Assembly: GCA_003246895.1 (NCBI GenBank) | Contig: QKCL01000082.1 | Coordinates: forward strand, 1-56,571 | Direction of reading: 5' to 3' | Source: Spirochaetota bacterium | Lineage (GTDB): Bacteria > Spirochaetota > UBA4802 > UBA5550 | Length of the DNA: 56,571 nt | Shown: positions 16,486 through 25,469 of the stretch, piece by piece | How the letters are laid out: the number at the start of each line of letters is the position of its first letter | Numbering within the stretch: the stretch's first letter is position 1 | Made by a program: the position numbers and the translations under genes | The notes under the pieces: model-generated | Seen by the model: only the letters and a program-made list of their open reading frames with translations | Databases searched by the model: none | Told to the model about the DNA's origin: nothing

Positions 16486-18138
16486 ATGGTTAGAATTACT
16501 GTCTTGCTGTTATCATTTTCAATTTCGGTTTTATCCTGTTCAAAGAAAATGAATGAAGAGGCTTCAATTGTGGTGTCCAGGCTGTCCCTTGAGGAGAAAA
16601 TCGGACAGATTCTGCTTTTTGCCCTTCCGGGTACGGAGATGAACAGGGATAACAGGGCAATCATATCAAAATATAAACCTGGCGGTGTGATATTTTTCGG
16701 CTATAATATTACAGGCTCCGGAAAGCTTGCCTATTTTACAGATTCACTTCAGAAATTTGCTTTTGAGAAGTACGGAATTCCAATGTTCATAACAACTGAC
16801 CAGGAAGGCGGCCGGGTGAGGCGAATTAACGAGGGGGTTGAGGCATTTCCCGGGAATCTCGCTTCAGGTATATCAGAAGAATATGATGCTGTGGAAAAGA
16901 TGGGAGAGATTCAAGGCCTCCAGCTTCGCATGCTGGGTATAAACATGAATCTTGCGCCTGTGCTTGATGTGAATAATAATCCGGAAAATCCTGTAATAAA
17001 TACCAGGTCATTCGGCTCTGACCCTGAAGTAGTCTCAAAGATGGGGGAGAGGTACATAAAGGGGCTTGCCATGGGCAGGTGTATATCTGTTGCGAAGCAT
17101 TTTCCAGGTCATGGAGATACAGCTTCAGATTCACACTATGAACTTCCGGTAATAAAACACGATCTTGCTCACCTTGAAAAAAATGAGCTCATACCGTTCC
17201 GCAACGCAATCAGGAACGATGTAGAAAGCATAATGACTGCCCATATACTTTACCCGAAAATCGTTGATAAAAAGGTTTCTGCCACACTTTCACCTTTTTT
17301 CCTTACGGAACTTCTCAGGAAAAAATATAAATTTTCGGGGATAATAATGACAGATGATCTTGAGATGAATGCTGTATCCATGCGCCTGAAGCTTGGAAGG
17401 GCGGCAGTGGATTCATTCAAGGCCGGATCCGATATAATTCTTGTGAGCACCTACGGCAAAAATATCAATGAGATATATACAAGTTTTTTGAAGGCTGTTC
17501 ATGACGGAGAAATTTCCATGGAAAGGCTTGATGAATCTGTCAGGAGAATTATTGAACTGAAGTTAAGGTATGCAATAGCAGGTTTTGATAAAAAATCAGG
17601 AAAACTTCTTTCCGGAAGCTTTGTGCCGGAGAAGGAGAAGCTCAAACTTCTTGAGGGAGCATCAGCACTGAACGGTAAAATATCCGGGTCGGCTCTCTAT
17701 TTCAGAGGTAATACCGATTCGCTTGACCGCAAGGGTGAAGTAAGAAGACTTTACTTTACTGGGAACAGGGATTTTATCACCAGTATTAATCTTAAAAAAG
17801 GGGATCGTATAATAGGTTCAGCAGGAGAGCTTCGTAAGGCATTATCCAGTAAAACAGCAGCTGAATCTAAAACACAGGTTGTATATCAGTTTTTTAATTT
17901 AAACAGGAATTTCCTGTCTTCAATCAATAAAATAGCAAAGAGTAATGGTGCTGAATTAATTGCACTGTATACCGGAAATCCATTTATTTTTACGGGCGTT
18001 GACAGAAATCTTCCGGTTCTCTTTACTTTCTCCCCCACAGAGATGTCCTTGAAACAGGCTGCACAGGTCTTTAACGGCATTCTGAAACCCAAAACAAAAA
18101 TAAACTGCAATCTCGGAATCGGACGCGGGGGGATGTGA
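16486..18138 (+). CDS. Lipoprotein glycoside hydrolase family 3 (beta-N-acetylhexosaminidase, NagZ-like)
   Basis: Likely removes N-acetylglucosamine from muropeptides or chitin-like sugars. The GH3 domain (about residues 30-345) carries TTDQEGGRVRR, the NagZ-type loop KHFPGHGDTASDSH (about residues 204-217) with the catalytic His/Asp pair, and the nucleophile Asp in MTDDLEMNA. A signal peptide ends at SVLSC, so Cys18 is probably lipidated, placing the enzyme on a periplasm-facing membrane. At 550 residues it is about 200 longer than proteobacterial NagZ; the extra C-terminal domain is like that of longer Gram-positive homologues. Its stop overlaps the hemW GTG start. Confidence 0.85.
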   Translation: MVRITVLLLSFSISVLSCSKKMNEEASIVVSRLSLEEKIGQILLFALPGTEMNRDNRAIISKYKPGGVIFFGYNITGSGKLAYFTDSLQKFAFEKYGIPMFITTDQEGGRVRRINEGVEAFPGNLASGISEEYDAVEKMGEIQGLQLRMLGINMNLAPVLDVNNNPENPVINTRSFGSDPEVVSKMGERYIKGLAMGRCISVAKHFPGHGDTASDSHYELPVIKHDLAHLEKNELIPFRNAIRNDVESIMTAHILYPKIVDKKVSATLSPFFLTELLRKKYKFSGIIMTDDLEMNAVSMRLKLGRAAVDSFKAGSDIILVSTYGKNINEIYTSFLKAVHDGEISMERLDESVRRIIELKLRYAIAGFDKKSGKLLSGSFVPEKEKLKLLEGASALNGKISGSALYFRGNTDSLDRKGEVRRLYFTGNRDFITSINLKKGDRIIGSAGELRKALSSKTAAESKTQVVYQFFNLNRNFLSSINKIAKSNGAELIALYTGNPFIFTGVDRNLPVLFTFSPTEMSLKQAAQVFNGILKPKTKINCNLGIGRGGM

Positions 18139-19265
18139 CGGAGACGGCCGGCCTGTACATACATGTTCCGTTCTGCAGGGGGAAATGTGATTACTGCAGT
18201 TTTTATTCCGAGCCGGTATTGCCCGGTGATTCTGTGTTAAAGGAGTATTCCCGAAGGGCCTGTGAAGAGGTTTTATTCTCTGCATCCTTATGGGGGAAAC
18301 GAACAATAGATACGGTATATTTCGGAGGAGGAACTCCGTCGCTTTTTGGAGGAGATGTGGTTTCTGAAATACTCAGCTGTACCGGAGTGTGCCACAGTCT
18401 GCTTCCAGGTTCAGAAATAACTCTTGAGATGAATCCGCATGATGTAACAGCGCATAATATTGAATCCTTTGTCGCCGCAGGTGTGAACAGAATTTCACTT
18501 GGGGTTCAGACGTTAAACGAAATCCATCACAGAACAATAGGCAGAACCGGCAGGTGCTGCACAGTCAGGGATCTGGAAACATTCTTCTCTGTGGATGGTT
18601 ATGCAAGATGCATCGATATTATTACAGGAATTCCCGGCCAGAAAGAGAAAGAACTGCTGAATGACCTGGAAACAGTCACTTCATTCAGGCCGGAACATAT
18701 TTCCCTGTATCTGCTTTCTGTTGAGGAAGGGACAAAGCTTCATAAACGTTTTGTTCCAGGTGACGAATTTGACAAGGAACAGGAAATGTTATGGGATTTC
18801 TCCATTGAGTTCCTGAAATCAAAGGGGTATATCCACTATGAGGTTTCAAATTTTTGTCTTCCCGGCTTCTCATCAAGGCACAACATGAAGTACTGGCAGT
18901 ATGATCCCTATATCGGTATCGGCCCCGGGGCCCACTCCTTCATGAATAACCGCAGGTATCATCTTTCTCCATCTGTTAATGAGTATCTGATAGGGGACAG
19001 GTTTGAATACATATTCGATGAAAGAAAAGAATATGATGAACTCATAGAATTTGTAATGACAGGCATCAGGTGCATGGACGGATTTTCTCCTGCAGATTTT
19101 ACAAAAAAAACCGGGGGTAATTTTCCCGGGTCGGTAACAGACAGGCTCAATGAAAATGTCCGCAGGGGGTATCTGGCCAGCCGTTCCGGAAGATATTCAG
19201 TTACTGACAAAGGTCTTAAAATCCTTAACAGGCTTACCTTCAGCATCCTTGAAGACATACTTTAA
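18135..19265 (+). CDS. hemW: HemW-like radical SAM protein (coproporphyrinogen III oxidase-like)
   Basis: A 376-residue radical SAM protein. Cys14, Cys18 and Cys21 (PFCRGKCDYC) form the CX3CX2C cluster site; YFGGGTPSL, EMNPHD, NRISLGVQT and GIGPGAHSF follow in the order typical of HemW, which is a heme chaperone, not a true HemN. A HemN oxidase would have an extra N-terminal part and CxxxCxxCxC, so HemW is preferred. Start is GTG, overlapping the GH3 stop (GTGA) with a GGGGGGA site upstream. An 82-base gap follows before the flagellar genes. Confidence 0.85.
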   Translation: MTETAGLYIHVPFCRGKCDYCSFYSEPVLPGDSVLKEYSRRACEEVLFSASLWGKRTIDTVYFGGGTPSLFGGDVVSEILSCTGVCHSLLPGSEITLEMNPHDVTAHNIESFVAAGVNRISLGVQTLNEIHHRTIGRTGRCCTVRDLETFFSVDGYARCIDIITGIPGQKEKELLNDLETVTSFRPEHISLYLLSVEEGTKLHKRFVPGDEFDKEQEMLWDFSIEFLKSKGYIHYEVSNFCLPGFSSRHNMKYWQYDPYIGIGPGAHSFMNNRRYHLSPSVNEYLIGDRFEYIFDERKEYDELIEFVMTGIRCMDGFSPADFTKKTGGNFPGSVTDRLNENVRRGYLASRSGRYSVTDKGLKILNRLTFSILEDIL

Positions 19266-19347
19266 CAGCACGCAAAATAATACTCATGAAATATTCCGCC
19301 TTTCCCGATATTGAGAAGGAATAAATATCCTCAGGGAGAGGCTGATT

Positions 19348-19854
19348 ATGGAAAAATCCGTACTTGAGATGGAAAATATCCTGTCAAAGGAAAATGAAAT
19401 ATATACACGGATCTGTGAAATTGAGGAACAGAAGGGTGAATCTATTCTGAAAAAGGACGGGCACTCTATTAAAGGTCTGGTTGAGGCTCAGGAAAAATTT
19501 CTTTCTGAAATTGAAAAACTTGAAGATGAACGCATGAAGTGTATTGAAAGGTATATCCAGACAAACAATCTTCACGACATGTGCAAAAATCTGACGCTTA
19601 AAGAGGTGGTATCTTCAATGGATGAAGATTCTGCTCATCATCTCCTGACACTTGGCATGGATCTGAAGGGGAAACTTCTTGGGCTTCAGTCCGTCCAGAA
19701 ACTGAATATGAAGCTTCTTGAAGATAATATGGAATTTTACAACATTCTTATTTCCGGCCTTAAAGAAAGTTCAACGCTTAAATCCGGCTATGGACGTGAC
19801 GGGAAAGAGGAAGATATGATAACAAATCCGGTTCTGTTTAACCTTAGAGCCTGA
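19348..19854 (+). CDS. flgN: FlgN-like flagellar hook-junction chaperone
   Basis: A 168-residue, mostly helical protein that sits 13 bases before flgK, the usual place of FlgN, the export chaperone for FlgK and FlgL. It contains long heptad-like stretches (residues about 5-70) typical of the FlgN four-helix bundle, and a charged tail. Sequence similarity alone is weak; the call rests on size, helical pattern and position. GGGAG at 19335-19339 is a reasonable ribosome site. A CCGATAT at 19305-19311 resembles a sigma-28 -10, but I see no matching -35. Confidence 0.65.
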   Translation: MEKSVLEMENILSKENEIYTRICEIEEQKGESILKKDGHSIKGLVEAQEKFLSEIEKLEDERMKCIERYIQTNNLHDMCKNLTLKEVVSSMDEDSAHHLLTLGMDLKGKLLGLQSVQKLNMKLLEDNMEFYNILISGLKESSTLKSGYGRDGKEEDMITNPVLFNLRA

Positions 19855-19867
19855 GAGGGGGAAAATT

Positions 19868-21775
19868 ATGAATTCAACATTTATGGGGATTGAAATAGGC
19901 AGAAAAGGCCTCATGTCCCATCAGCAGGCTTTGAATATTACGGGGCATAACATTTCAAATGCCGACAACAAGGAGTACTCCAGACAGAGGATTGTCATCA
20001 CATCTTCTGACCCACTATATAATCCAGCCTTTAACCGGGCTAATACACCGGGGCAGATCGGGCAGGGCAGTACTGTTCTTTCTGTGGAAAGGGTCCGCGA
20101 CGCATTTGTGGATGACAGGATGGTGGCGGAAAAGACCACAATGGGGTACTGGAAATCAAGGGATGAATTTATTCATCAGATTGAAGCCATTTACAATGAA
20201 CCATCTGATCAGTCTCTGAGATCAAGAATGGATGCACTCTGGGCTTCATGGCAGGAGCTCTCAAAATATCCGGAAGAAAGATCCAGCCGTGAAGTGGTGA
20301 AGGAAAAAGCGGTTCACCTTTCCAATGAGATAAGAAACGTATACAGGCAGCTCTATGAGTTAAGGGATAACGCGAACCGTCAGGTAGCCAGCAGGGTGGA
20401 TCAGATAAATGGATTTGCCAATAACCTGAAAGAACTGAATGAAAGAATACAGAAGGCCGAAGCGCTGGGTGACAGGCCAAATGATCTTCTTGATAAGCGT
20501 GATGCCCTTGTGGAAAAACTTTCAAAAATAGTGAATGTCTCTGTCGGCAGAAGCGACAAGGATGAGTTCATGGTCTATATAGGTTCAGAAACCCTTGTTC
20601 AGGGGAATGTCATGAGGCCGCTCAAGGTTGTAAAAAATCCTGACAATGAAGGAATGAATGATGTTCTCTGGAAAGATACCGAAGGTTCTGTTACCATAAA
20701 GGGCGGTGAACTTGCGGGGCTTATTGACGTGAGAGACCATGTGATAACAGCAAATATTAATGACGTGAATGCCCTTGCCGTAAACATCACAGACATGGTG
20801 AACGAAGTCCACAGGGACGGTTTTGGAAGAAGGGGTGATACGAATATCAGTTTTTTCAAACATCTCAATATCAGTGATAATCCCGAGGGAAATTTTGATA
20901 TAAATAATGACGGCGTAAACGATGTTACTGCGATTTTTAAAATTTCAGGCAAGAACAAGGTCGATCCCACAGCTGCTATAGGAATCAGAGGGACGCTGAC
21001 ATTCGTAAGAAATGATGTGAACAATTCAGTGGCTGAAATAGACTATGATGTTTCCGATACTGTTAATTCCGTTATAAAAAAGATAAACGATGCCCAGCTT
21101 GGTGTTTCGGCATATATGGACCACAACGGACAGCTTGCAATAAAGGCAACTCTGGCAAAGGGAGAAACCAAAACCAGCTTCATGATAAGACACCTTGAAG
21201 ATTCGGGACAGTTTCTTGTGGGCCTCACAGGGGTTCTGAAGCAGAGCGGTCAGCAGGGATCATTTGACTACAGGCGTGTAAACGACATTATGAAATTTTT
21301 TCCCGACAGGGAACATGTCACCATAACGCCAAAATTTAACCCTGCGGCATCCATGGCCGTTTCAGAAGCGGTTTTGAACGATGTTGACCTTATTGCGGCC
21401 GCAAAGGGTAAGGATGTGGGTGGTACCGGAGATTACAATAAATCAAACGGTATTGGAGACGGCAGCAATGCCCTTGAAATTGCCTCCATTAGACATAAAA
21501 AATCCATGGTAGACAGCAAGACAACATTCAATGAGTTTTATACAGCCCTGATTTCTAAAATAGGCACCCAGGGCGAGGAATCAAAGAACAGAATAGACAG
21601 TCAGAAAACTGTTCTTAAGAATCTTGAGAATATGAGAGAGTCACTGTCCGGGATAAATCTCGACGAAGAGATGTCCAATATGGTAGCATATCAGCACGGC
21701 TATAACGCCGCGGCAAGGGTTATTACCACAATGGATGAAATGCTCAATACCATTATAAATAAAATGGGGGTATAG
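19868..21775 (+). CDS. flgK: Flagellar hook-associated protein 1 (FlgK)
   Basis: Joins hook to filament. The N-terminal rod/hook motif (GIEIGRKGLMSHQQALNITGHNISNADN) and the C-terminal MSNMVAYQHGYNAAARVITTMDEML are diagnostic; the 635-residue length is normal. The central part (about residues 330-480) is variable. GAGAGGGGG upstream gives a strong start. Only three bases separate its stop from flgL. Confidence 0.95.
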   Translation: MNSTFMGIEIGRKGLMSHQQALNITGHNISNADNKEYSRQRIVITSSDPLYNPAFNRANTPGQIGQGSTVLSVERVRDAFVDDRMVAEKTTMGYWKSRDEFIHQIEAIYNEPSDQSLRSRMDALWASWQELSKYPEERSSREVVKEKAVHLSNEIRNVYRQLYELRDNANRQVASRVDQINGFANNLKELNERIQKAEALGDRPNDLLDKRDALVEKLSKIVNVSVGRSDKDEFMVYIGSETLVQGNVMRPLKVVKNPDNEGMNDVLWKDTEGSVTIKGGELAGLIDVRDHVITANINDVNALAVNITDMVNEVHRDGFGRRGDTNISFFKHLNISDNPEGNFDINNDGVNDVTAIFKISGKNKVDPTAAIGIRGTLTFVRNDVNNSVAEIDYDVSDTVNSVIKKINDAQLGVSAYMDHNGQLAIKATLAKGETKTSFMIRHLEDSGQFLVGLTGVLKQSGQQGSFDYRRVNDIMKFFPDREHVTITPKFNPAASMAVSEAVLNDVDLIAAAKGKDVGGTGDYNKSNGIGDGSNALEIASIRHKKSMVDSKTTFNEFYTALISKIGTQGEESKNRIDSQKTVLKNLENMRESLSGINLDEEMSNMVAYQHGYNAAARVITTMDEMLNTIINKMGV

Positions 21776-21778
21776 TAA

Positions 21779-23041
21779 ATGAACAGAATATCCAACCAGA
21801 TGATAAATAATACAATGAGTTATAACCTCCAGAGGCATCAGAGTGAGATGGATGAGGTGCAGAATCAGCTTGCAACAGGCAAAAAGATAAGGCTTCCAAG
21901 GGACAATCCGTCCGGGGCCGCCAACCAGATGCTCTACAGGACAAGGCTTACTGAGGTTAAACAGTATATAAAAAATGTTGATGAGAGTACATCAAGGCTT
22001 AATGAAGCTGACACGGCGCTTCAGTCTTCAATGAGAATATTTCAGAGGATCCGTGTCCTGGCAGTACAGGGAGCAAACGGCATATACTCCTCCTTTGAAA
22101 GAAAGGAAGCTGCTGCAACAGAGATCAATCAGCTCCTGGAAGAACTTGTTTCCATTGCCAATACCAAGGGCGCTACTGGCAGGTCTATTTTCGGCGGATA
22201 TCAGACAGGTACAGAGGAACAGCCTAACCCTTTTGTTCCTGTATACATGACCCTTACTGCCGGGCGTCAGGGAGATGCTATGATCGGTGTGGAATATAAG
22301 GGGAATATCGGGGAGCAGAAGAGGGAAATAGGTAAGGGGGAGTTTGTATCAATCAACACTCCAGGCAACAAGGTCTTCTGGGCGACTAACCAGATTCTGA
22401 CATCCAATTTCGACTCAACAAACTATGTAGCTCGAAGCAATCAGGTAATTAAAATTGACGGGAAGGAAATCACTGTTTCCGCAGGAGATAATACCGATAT
22501 CATTATCGATAAAATTAATAACGCCGGATTAAGCATAAAGGCTTCAAAGGGAGGGAGAAATAATCTCATACTCTCCTCAACAACCCCGCACCAGATATGG
22601 CTTGAGGACAAGGGTACGGGGACTGTGCTGCAGGATCTGGGGCTTGTTAACAAGAATTTTCCTGAACCGCCCAATAATATCGACTCAACTGTAACAGTTG
22701 GCGGGATGTCCACATTTGAAATGATAATACAGCTCAGGGATGACCTTGTAAGGGGTGATCAGGAGCTCGTGGGCGGAAGAGACCTGGGGCTCATAGACTC
22801 TGCACTTGAAAATATACTGAAGCATACAGCCTCTTTCGGAGCAAGGCAGAACAGGGTTGAGGAAGTTGCCAAAAGAAGTGAGTACGAGAAGACAAATATC
22901 ACTGAAATACTTGCCAAAAACGAAGCCATTGATTATCCTGAAACAATAATGAATTTCAAATGGCTCGAAAGTGTGCATAATTATGCGCTGGCAGTTGGAG
23001 CAAAAACAATAAAGCCCACATTGATGGACTTTTTGAGATAG
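21779..23041 (+). CDS. flgL: Flagellar hook-associated protein 3 (FlgL)
   Basis: Second hook-filament junction protein, 420 residues, flagellin-like at both ends: NRISNQMINNTMSYNLQRHQSEMDEVQNQLATGKKI at the start with coiled-coil pattern, and FGARQNRVEEVAKRSEYEKTNI near the end. The central region carries the inserted domains seen in spirochaetal FlgL. It follows flgK in the same operon and precedes fliW, the order known from spirochaetes and Firmicutes. Confidence 0.93.
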   Translation: MNRISNQMINNTMSYNLQRHQSEMDEVQNQLATGKKIRLPRDNPSGAANQMLYRTRLTEVKQYIKNVDESTSRLNEADTALQSSMRIFQRIRVLAVQGANGIYSSFERKEAAATEINQLLEELVSIANTKGATGRSIFGGYQTGTEEQPNPFVPVYMTLTAGRQGDAMIGVEYKGNIGEQKREIGKGEFVSINTPGNKVFWATNQILTSNFDSTNYVARSNQVIKIDGKEITVSAGDNTDIIIDKINNAGLSIKASKGGRNNLILSSTTPHQIWLEDKGTGTVLQDLGLVNKNFPEPPNNIDSTVTVGGMSTFEMIIQLRDDLVRGDQELVGGRDLGLIDSALENILKHTASFGARQNRVEEVAKRSEYEKTNITEILAKNEAIDYPETIMNFKWLESVHNYALAVGAKTIKPTLMDFLR

Positions 23042-23077
23042 CAGCAGAAAAATAATATTAAGGCAGAGGAGCTACTG

Positions 23078-23539
23078 TTGAGTATTAAAATCAATACAAA
23101 GCCATACGGCGAGATGGAGATCAGCGAACTGCAGGTCTTTAATTTTCCCGATGGAATACTAGGTTTCGATTTTGTCAGAAAATTTGCAATAATCGATTCT
23201 GAAGATGAAGGGTCACCCTTCAAATGGCTGCAGGCTCTGGAGGAGGCCGAGCTGGCCTTTATCATTATACAGCCTGAGACATTTATGAAAAATTACAGAC
23301 CCATGCTTTCTGAAAATGACATGGATGCAGTTAATGCTGAAAAGGTGGAGGACCTGCTTATCTTCGCAATTGTAACAATTCCGGAAAATCCGGCTGAGAT
23401 GACAGCGAATCTTCAGGGGCCGATTATTCTGAACTTTAAGGAAAGAATAGGAAGGCAGGCCATATCTCTGAGTGACAAGTATAAGGTAAGGCACAGCATC
23501 CTGCAGGAAATGAATAAACTTACCGGAACAGGGGGTTGA
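23078..23539 (+). CDS. fliW: Flagellar assembly factor FliW
   Basis: A 153-residue FliW that binds flagellin and antagonises CsrA, so coupling filament assembly to flagellin translation. Typical segments are [39 protein letters not shown], and [21 protein letters not shown] start with GAGGAG at 23066-23071, six bases upstream. The csrA start follows its stop by one base, so regulator and antagonist are made together. Confidence 0.93.
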   Translation: MSIKINTKPYGEMEISELQVFNFPDGILGFDFVRKFAIIDSEDEGSPFKWLQALEEAELAFIIIQPETFMKNYRPMLSENDMDAVNAEKVEDLLIFAIVTIPENPAEMTANLQGPIILNFKERIGRQAISLSDKYKVRHSILQEMNKLTGTGG

Positions 23540-23540
23540 G

Positions 23541-23783
23541 ATGCTTGTTCTGGCCAGAAAATTAAATGAAAGCATTATGATAGGAGATGACATAGAAGTT
23601 GTGGTCATCGACATAAAGGGAGATCAGGTAAAACTCGGCATAAAGGCTCCGCGCAAGGTTACTGTTCACCGGAAAGAAATTTATCAGGAGATTAAGCAGG
23701 AAAATATCGCTGCCATGGGGTCTGAATTTGATCCCGGTAAACTTCGCGATCTTTCAGATCTGTTCAAAAAAGACAAAAACTGA
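23541..23783 (+). CDS. csrA: Carbon storage / translational regulator CsrA
   Basis: An 80-residue RNA-binding dimer that blocks translation at GGA sites, usually on flagellin mRNA in bacteria with FliW. The core [22 protein letters not shown] and [15 protein letters not shown], with the RNA-contacting Arg near the end, are intact; the C-terminal extension of about 20 residues is typical outside the gamma-proteobacteria and is where FliW binds. Overlaps the next gene by one base (TGATG). Confidence 0.95.
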   Translation: MLVLARKLNESIMIGDDIEVVVIDIKGDQVKLGIKAPRKVTVHRKEIYQEIKQENIAAMGSEFDPGKLRDLSDLFKKDKN

Positions 23784-24451
23784 TGAATATACTTAAGCTA
23801 TTACTTGTATTATTTGTGGTGATATTTTTTTTCAGGGAATACTTTTCTTTTAAAAGAAAAGTATTTATGAAATATCTCTTAACTCCTCTTGTCATGGTAC
23901 TGGTTTTATTTGTGGTGATGGTGTCAGTGGCCGTGAACGGCCCGGGTGTCATGAACCTCTCTGTTTTGACCGCACTTGTCCTTGCCCTTATCGCAGATGT
24001 AATGTTAATGGTGGAGGAGGTGGATCTCCTGAAAAATGCCCTTCCTTTTATTTCTCTTTCACATGTGATCTATGTATCGGTTTTTCTCAGGGGGATGTCC
24101 TTTGAAATATGGAACATTGGAGTTTTTGCTCTCCTTGTCTGTTCAGGAGGTTATATTTACATTAAAATCAGAAAAAGACTTTTGTCTCTCAGATTGCCGG
24201 TGCTTGCATATATTTTCATAATAAGCGCAATGGTCTATTCCGCAGTAGCTAAACTAAATTCCGGTGCCGGATACTATGAGGTATCGGTTGCTTCCGGCGC
24301 GGTGCTTCTGTATGTGTCCGATCTGATACTGGCCTATAATAAATATGTAAAGCCCATAGAAAACAGCACTGTCTTTACCTGGCTATTTTATGGACCGGGA
24401 CAGCTTCTGATTGCCTTTTCAACAATAACCTATTTTGGAAATTCAATGTAA
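23783..24451 (+). CDS. YhhN/TMEM86 family membrane protein (possible lysoplasmalogenase)
   Basis: A 222-residue protein with about seven to eight membrane helices. The family motifs are visible as ALIADVMLMVEE with its acidic residues in a helix, LSHVIYVSVFL, LPVLAYIFIISAMVYSA and SGAVLLYVSDLILAYNKY, ending with GPGQLLIAFS. Animal TMEM86 hydrolyses lysoplasmalogens; anaerobic bacteria often have plasmalogens, so such a role is possible. Translation overlaps csrA by one base, which may be chance of packing. Its end overlaps the convergent gene by 22 bases. Confidence 0.75.
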   Translation: MNILKLLLVLFVVIFFFREYFSFKRKVFMKYLLTPLVMVLVLFVVMVSVAVNGPGVMNLSVLTALVLALIADVMLMVEEVDLLKNALPFISLSHVIYVSVFLRGMSFEIWNIGVFALLVCSGGYIYIKIRKRLLSLRLPVLAYIFIISAMVYSAVAKLNSGAGYYEVSVASGAVLLYVSDLILAYNKYVKPIENSTVFTWLFYGPGQLLIAFSTITYFGNSM

Positions 24452-25191
24452 ATGTAGCTTCTCCCTCTGATCTTTGTCCTTCCCCTGATTGCAGGGTTCT
24501 GTAATTCCCTGAATTCTGTAATCTCAAAATCAATTTTGCTTCCCGAGAGAATTTTTATTCCCCGTTTATCAACAGGTATGGCTGTTTTGTTATCTATTAC
24601 CAGAACAAGTTCCGGCATAGTATACCCGGTTGATGTATATGAAAAGGGGTCGTAGTAATGTAATTCTTTTCCATTAATTGCAATATTTGGAGAATTCACT
24701 GTAATGGAATTCTGGCTGGTGATAAAATATTCGGATGTTTTGTACTCTGTGATGAAAAGTAAATCCATGCGCTGGAATGTAATCCAGTTAAATTTTGTGT
24801 CTCTTATTGAGTCGTACCCGGTATGATCTTTTCCATTATTGCTATCGTTTCTATTCTCTGTATATTTCTCAACTATTTCCGGAGTAATAAGAACATTGTT
24901 AAGTATTTCTATCATTAAATCAATGATGTGTCTGCTCTCCCTGTTTTTTTTGTTCAATAATCCAGATAGTGTGTTCAGTCTGTATAAACTTTCGCTATGA
25001 AAGTATTCGGGGTTGCCTGAACAGATAAGAACAAGCTCATTGACAGATTTTTTCAAGCTGTCATGTATTGGTGTTTCATTTTGAGCCTCTTCTTCAATAT
25101 TTTTTAATAATATTGTGCATTCATTAATAATTTTGTTGATTTCATTTTGAATAAATTCTATAATCCTGTCTAGATTTCCTGACTTTTCCAT
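24430..25191 (-). CDS. Protein of unknown function, possibly with a divergent CheW-like domain
   Basis: A 253-residue protein without signal peptide. The N-terminal half (residues 1-110) is helical with coiled-coil character (FIQNEINKIINECTILLKNIEEE). The C-terminal 120 residues are beta-rich; LVLVIDNKTAIPVDK followed by LQNPAIRGRTKIRGRSYIYI echoes the pattern of CheW repeats (a GLxVD-like strand pair, then an RG-containing strand), but I cannot prove it. It starts at 25191 and diverges from nifJ, with a dyad between them. Function unknown. Confidence 0.55.
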   Translation of the reverse strand: MEKSGNLDRIIEFIQNEINKIINECTILLKNIEEEAQNETPIHDSLKKSVNELVLICSGNPEYFHSESLYRLNTLSGLLNKKNRESRHIIDLMIEILNNVLITPEIVEKYTENRNDSNNGKDHTGYDSIRDTKFNWITFQRMDLLFITEYKTSEYFITSQNSITVNSPNIAINGKELHYYDPFSYTSTGYTMPELVLVIDNKTAIPVDKRGIKILSGSKIDFEITEFRELQNPAIRGRTKIRGRSYIYIEFPK

Positions 25192-25228
25192 AACTATTAT
25201 CTCTATTTTATAATATACATATACAGTA

Positions 25229-25266
25229 ATAATTGTATAGCAATAAAATTTTTACTATACAATTAT
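25229..25266. repeat. Perfect 12-bp inverted repeat between divergent genes, upstream of nifJ
   Basis: ATAATTGTATAG (25229-25240) and its exact reverse complement CTATACAATTAT (25255-25266) are separated by 14 bases. The second arm ends 13 bases before the nifJ -35 hexamer. Arms and spacing suit a dimeric regulator spanning about 26 bp centre to centre; no T-run marks it as a terminator. Confidence 0.5.
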
Positions 25267-25279
25267 CAATATTTATAAC

Positions 25280-25307
25280 TTGACATCAAAAATATTGCTT
25301 TTATCGT
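25280..25307 (+). promoter_or_regulatory. Candidate nifJ promoter
   Basis: TTGACA (25280-25285) is followed after 16 bases by TATCGT (25302-25307). A second option is the perfect TATAAT at 25337-25342, which lacks a good -35. Either gives a long AT-rich leader before the AAGGAGAAG ribosome site. Confidence 0.4.
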
Positions 25308-25469
25308 ATTGTTTTTTATTGATTTTGGTTTATTTGTATAATGTTCCACAAAAACCAGCTTTGCAATAAAAGAATAAAGTTTCAAATCACTTTTGCTTAT
25401 ACTTTCAATTTTCTGTAGATTAATACCATTCTACAAATTTTGAAAAATAAATATTCAAGGAGAAGATAA

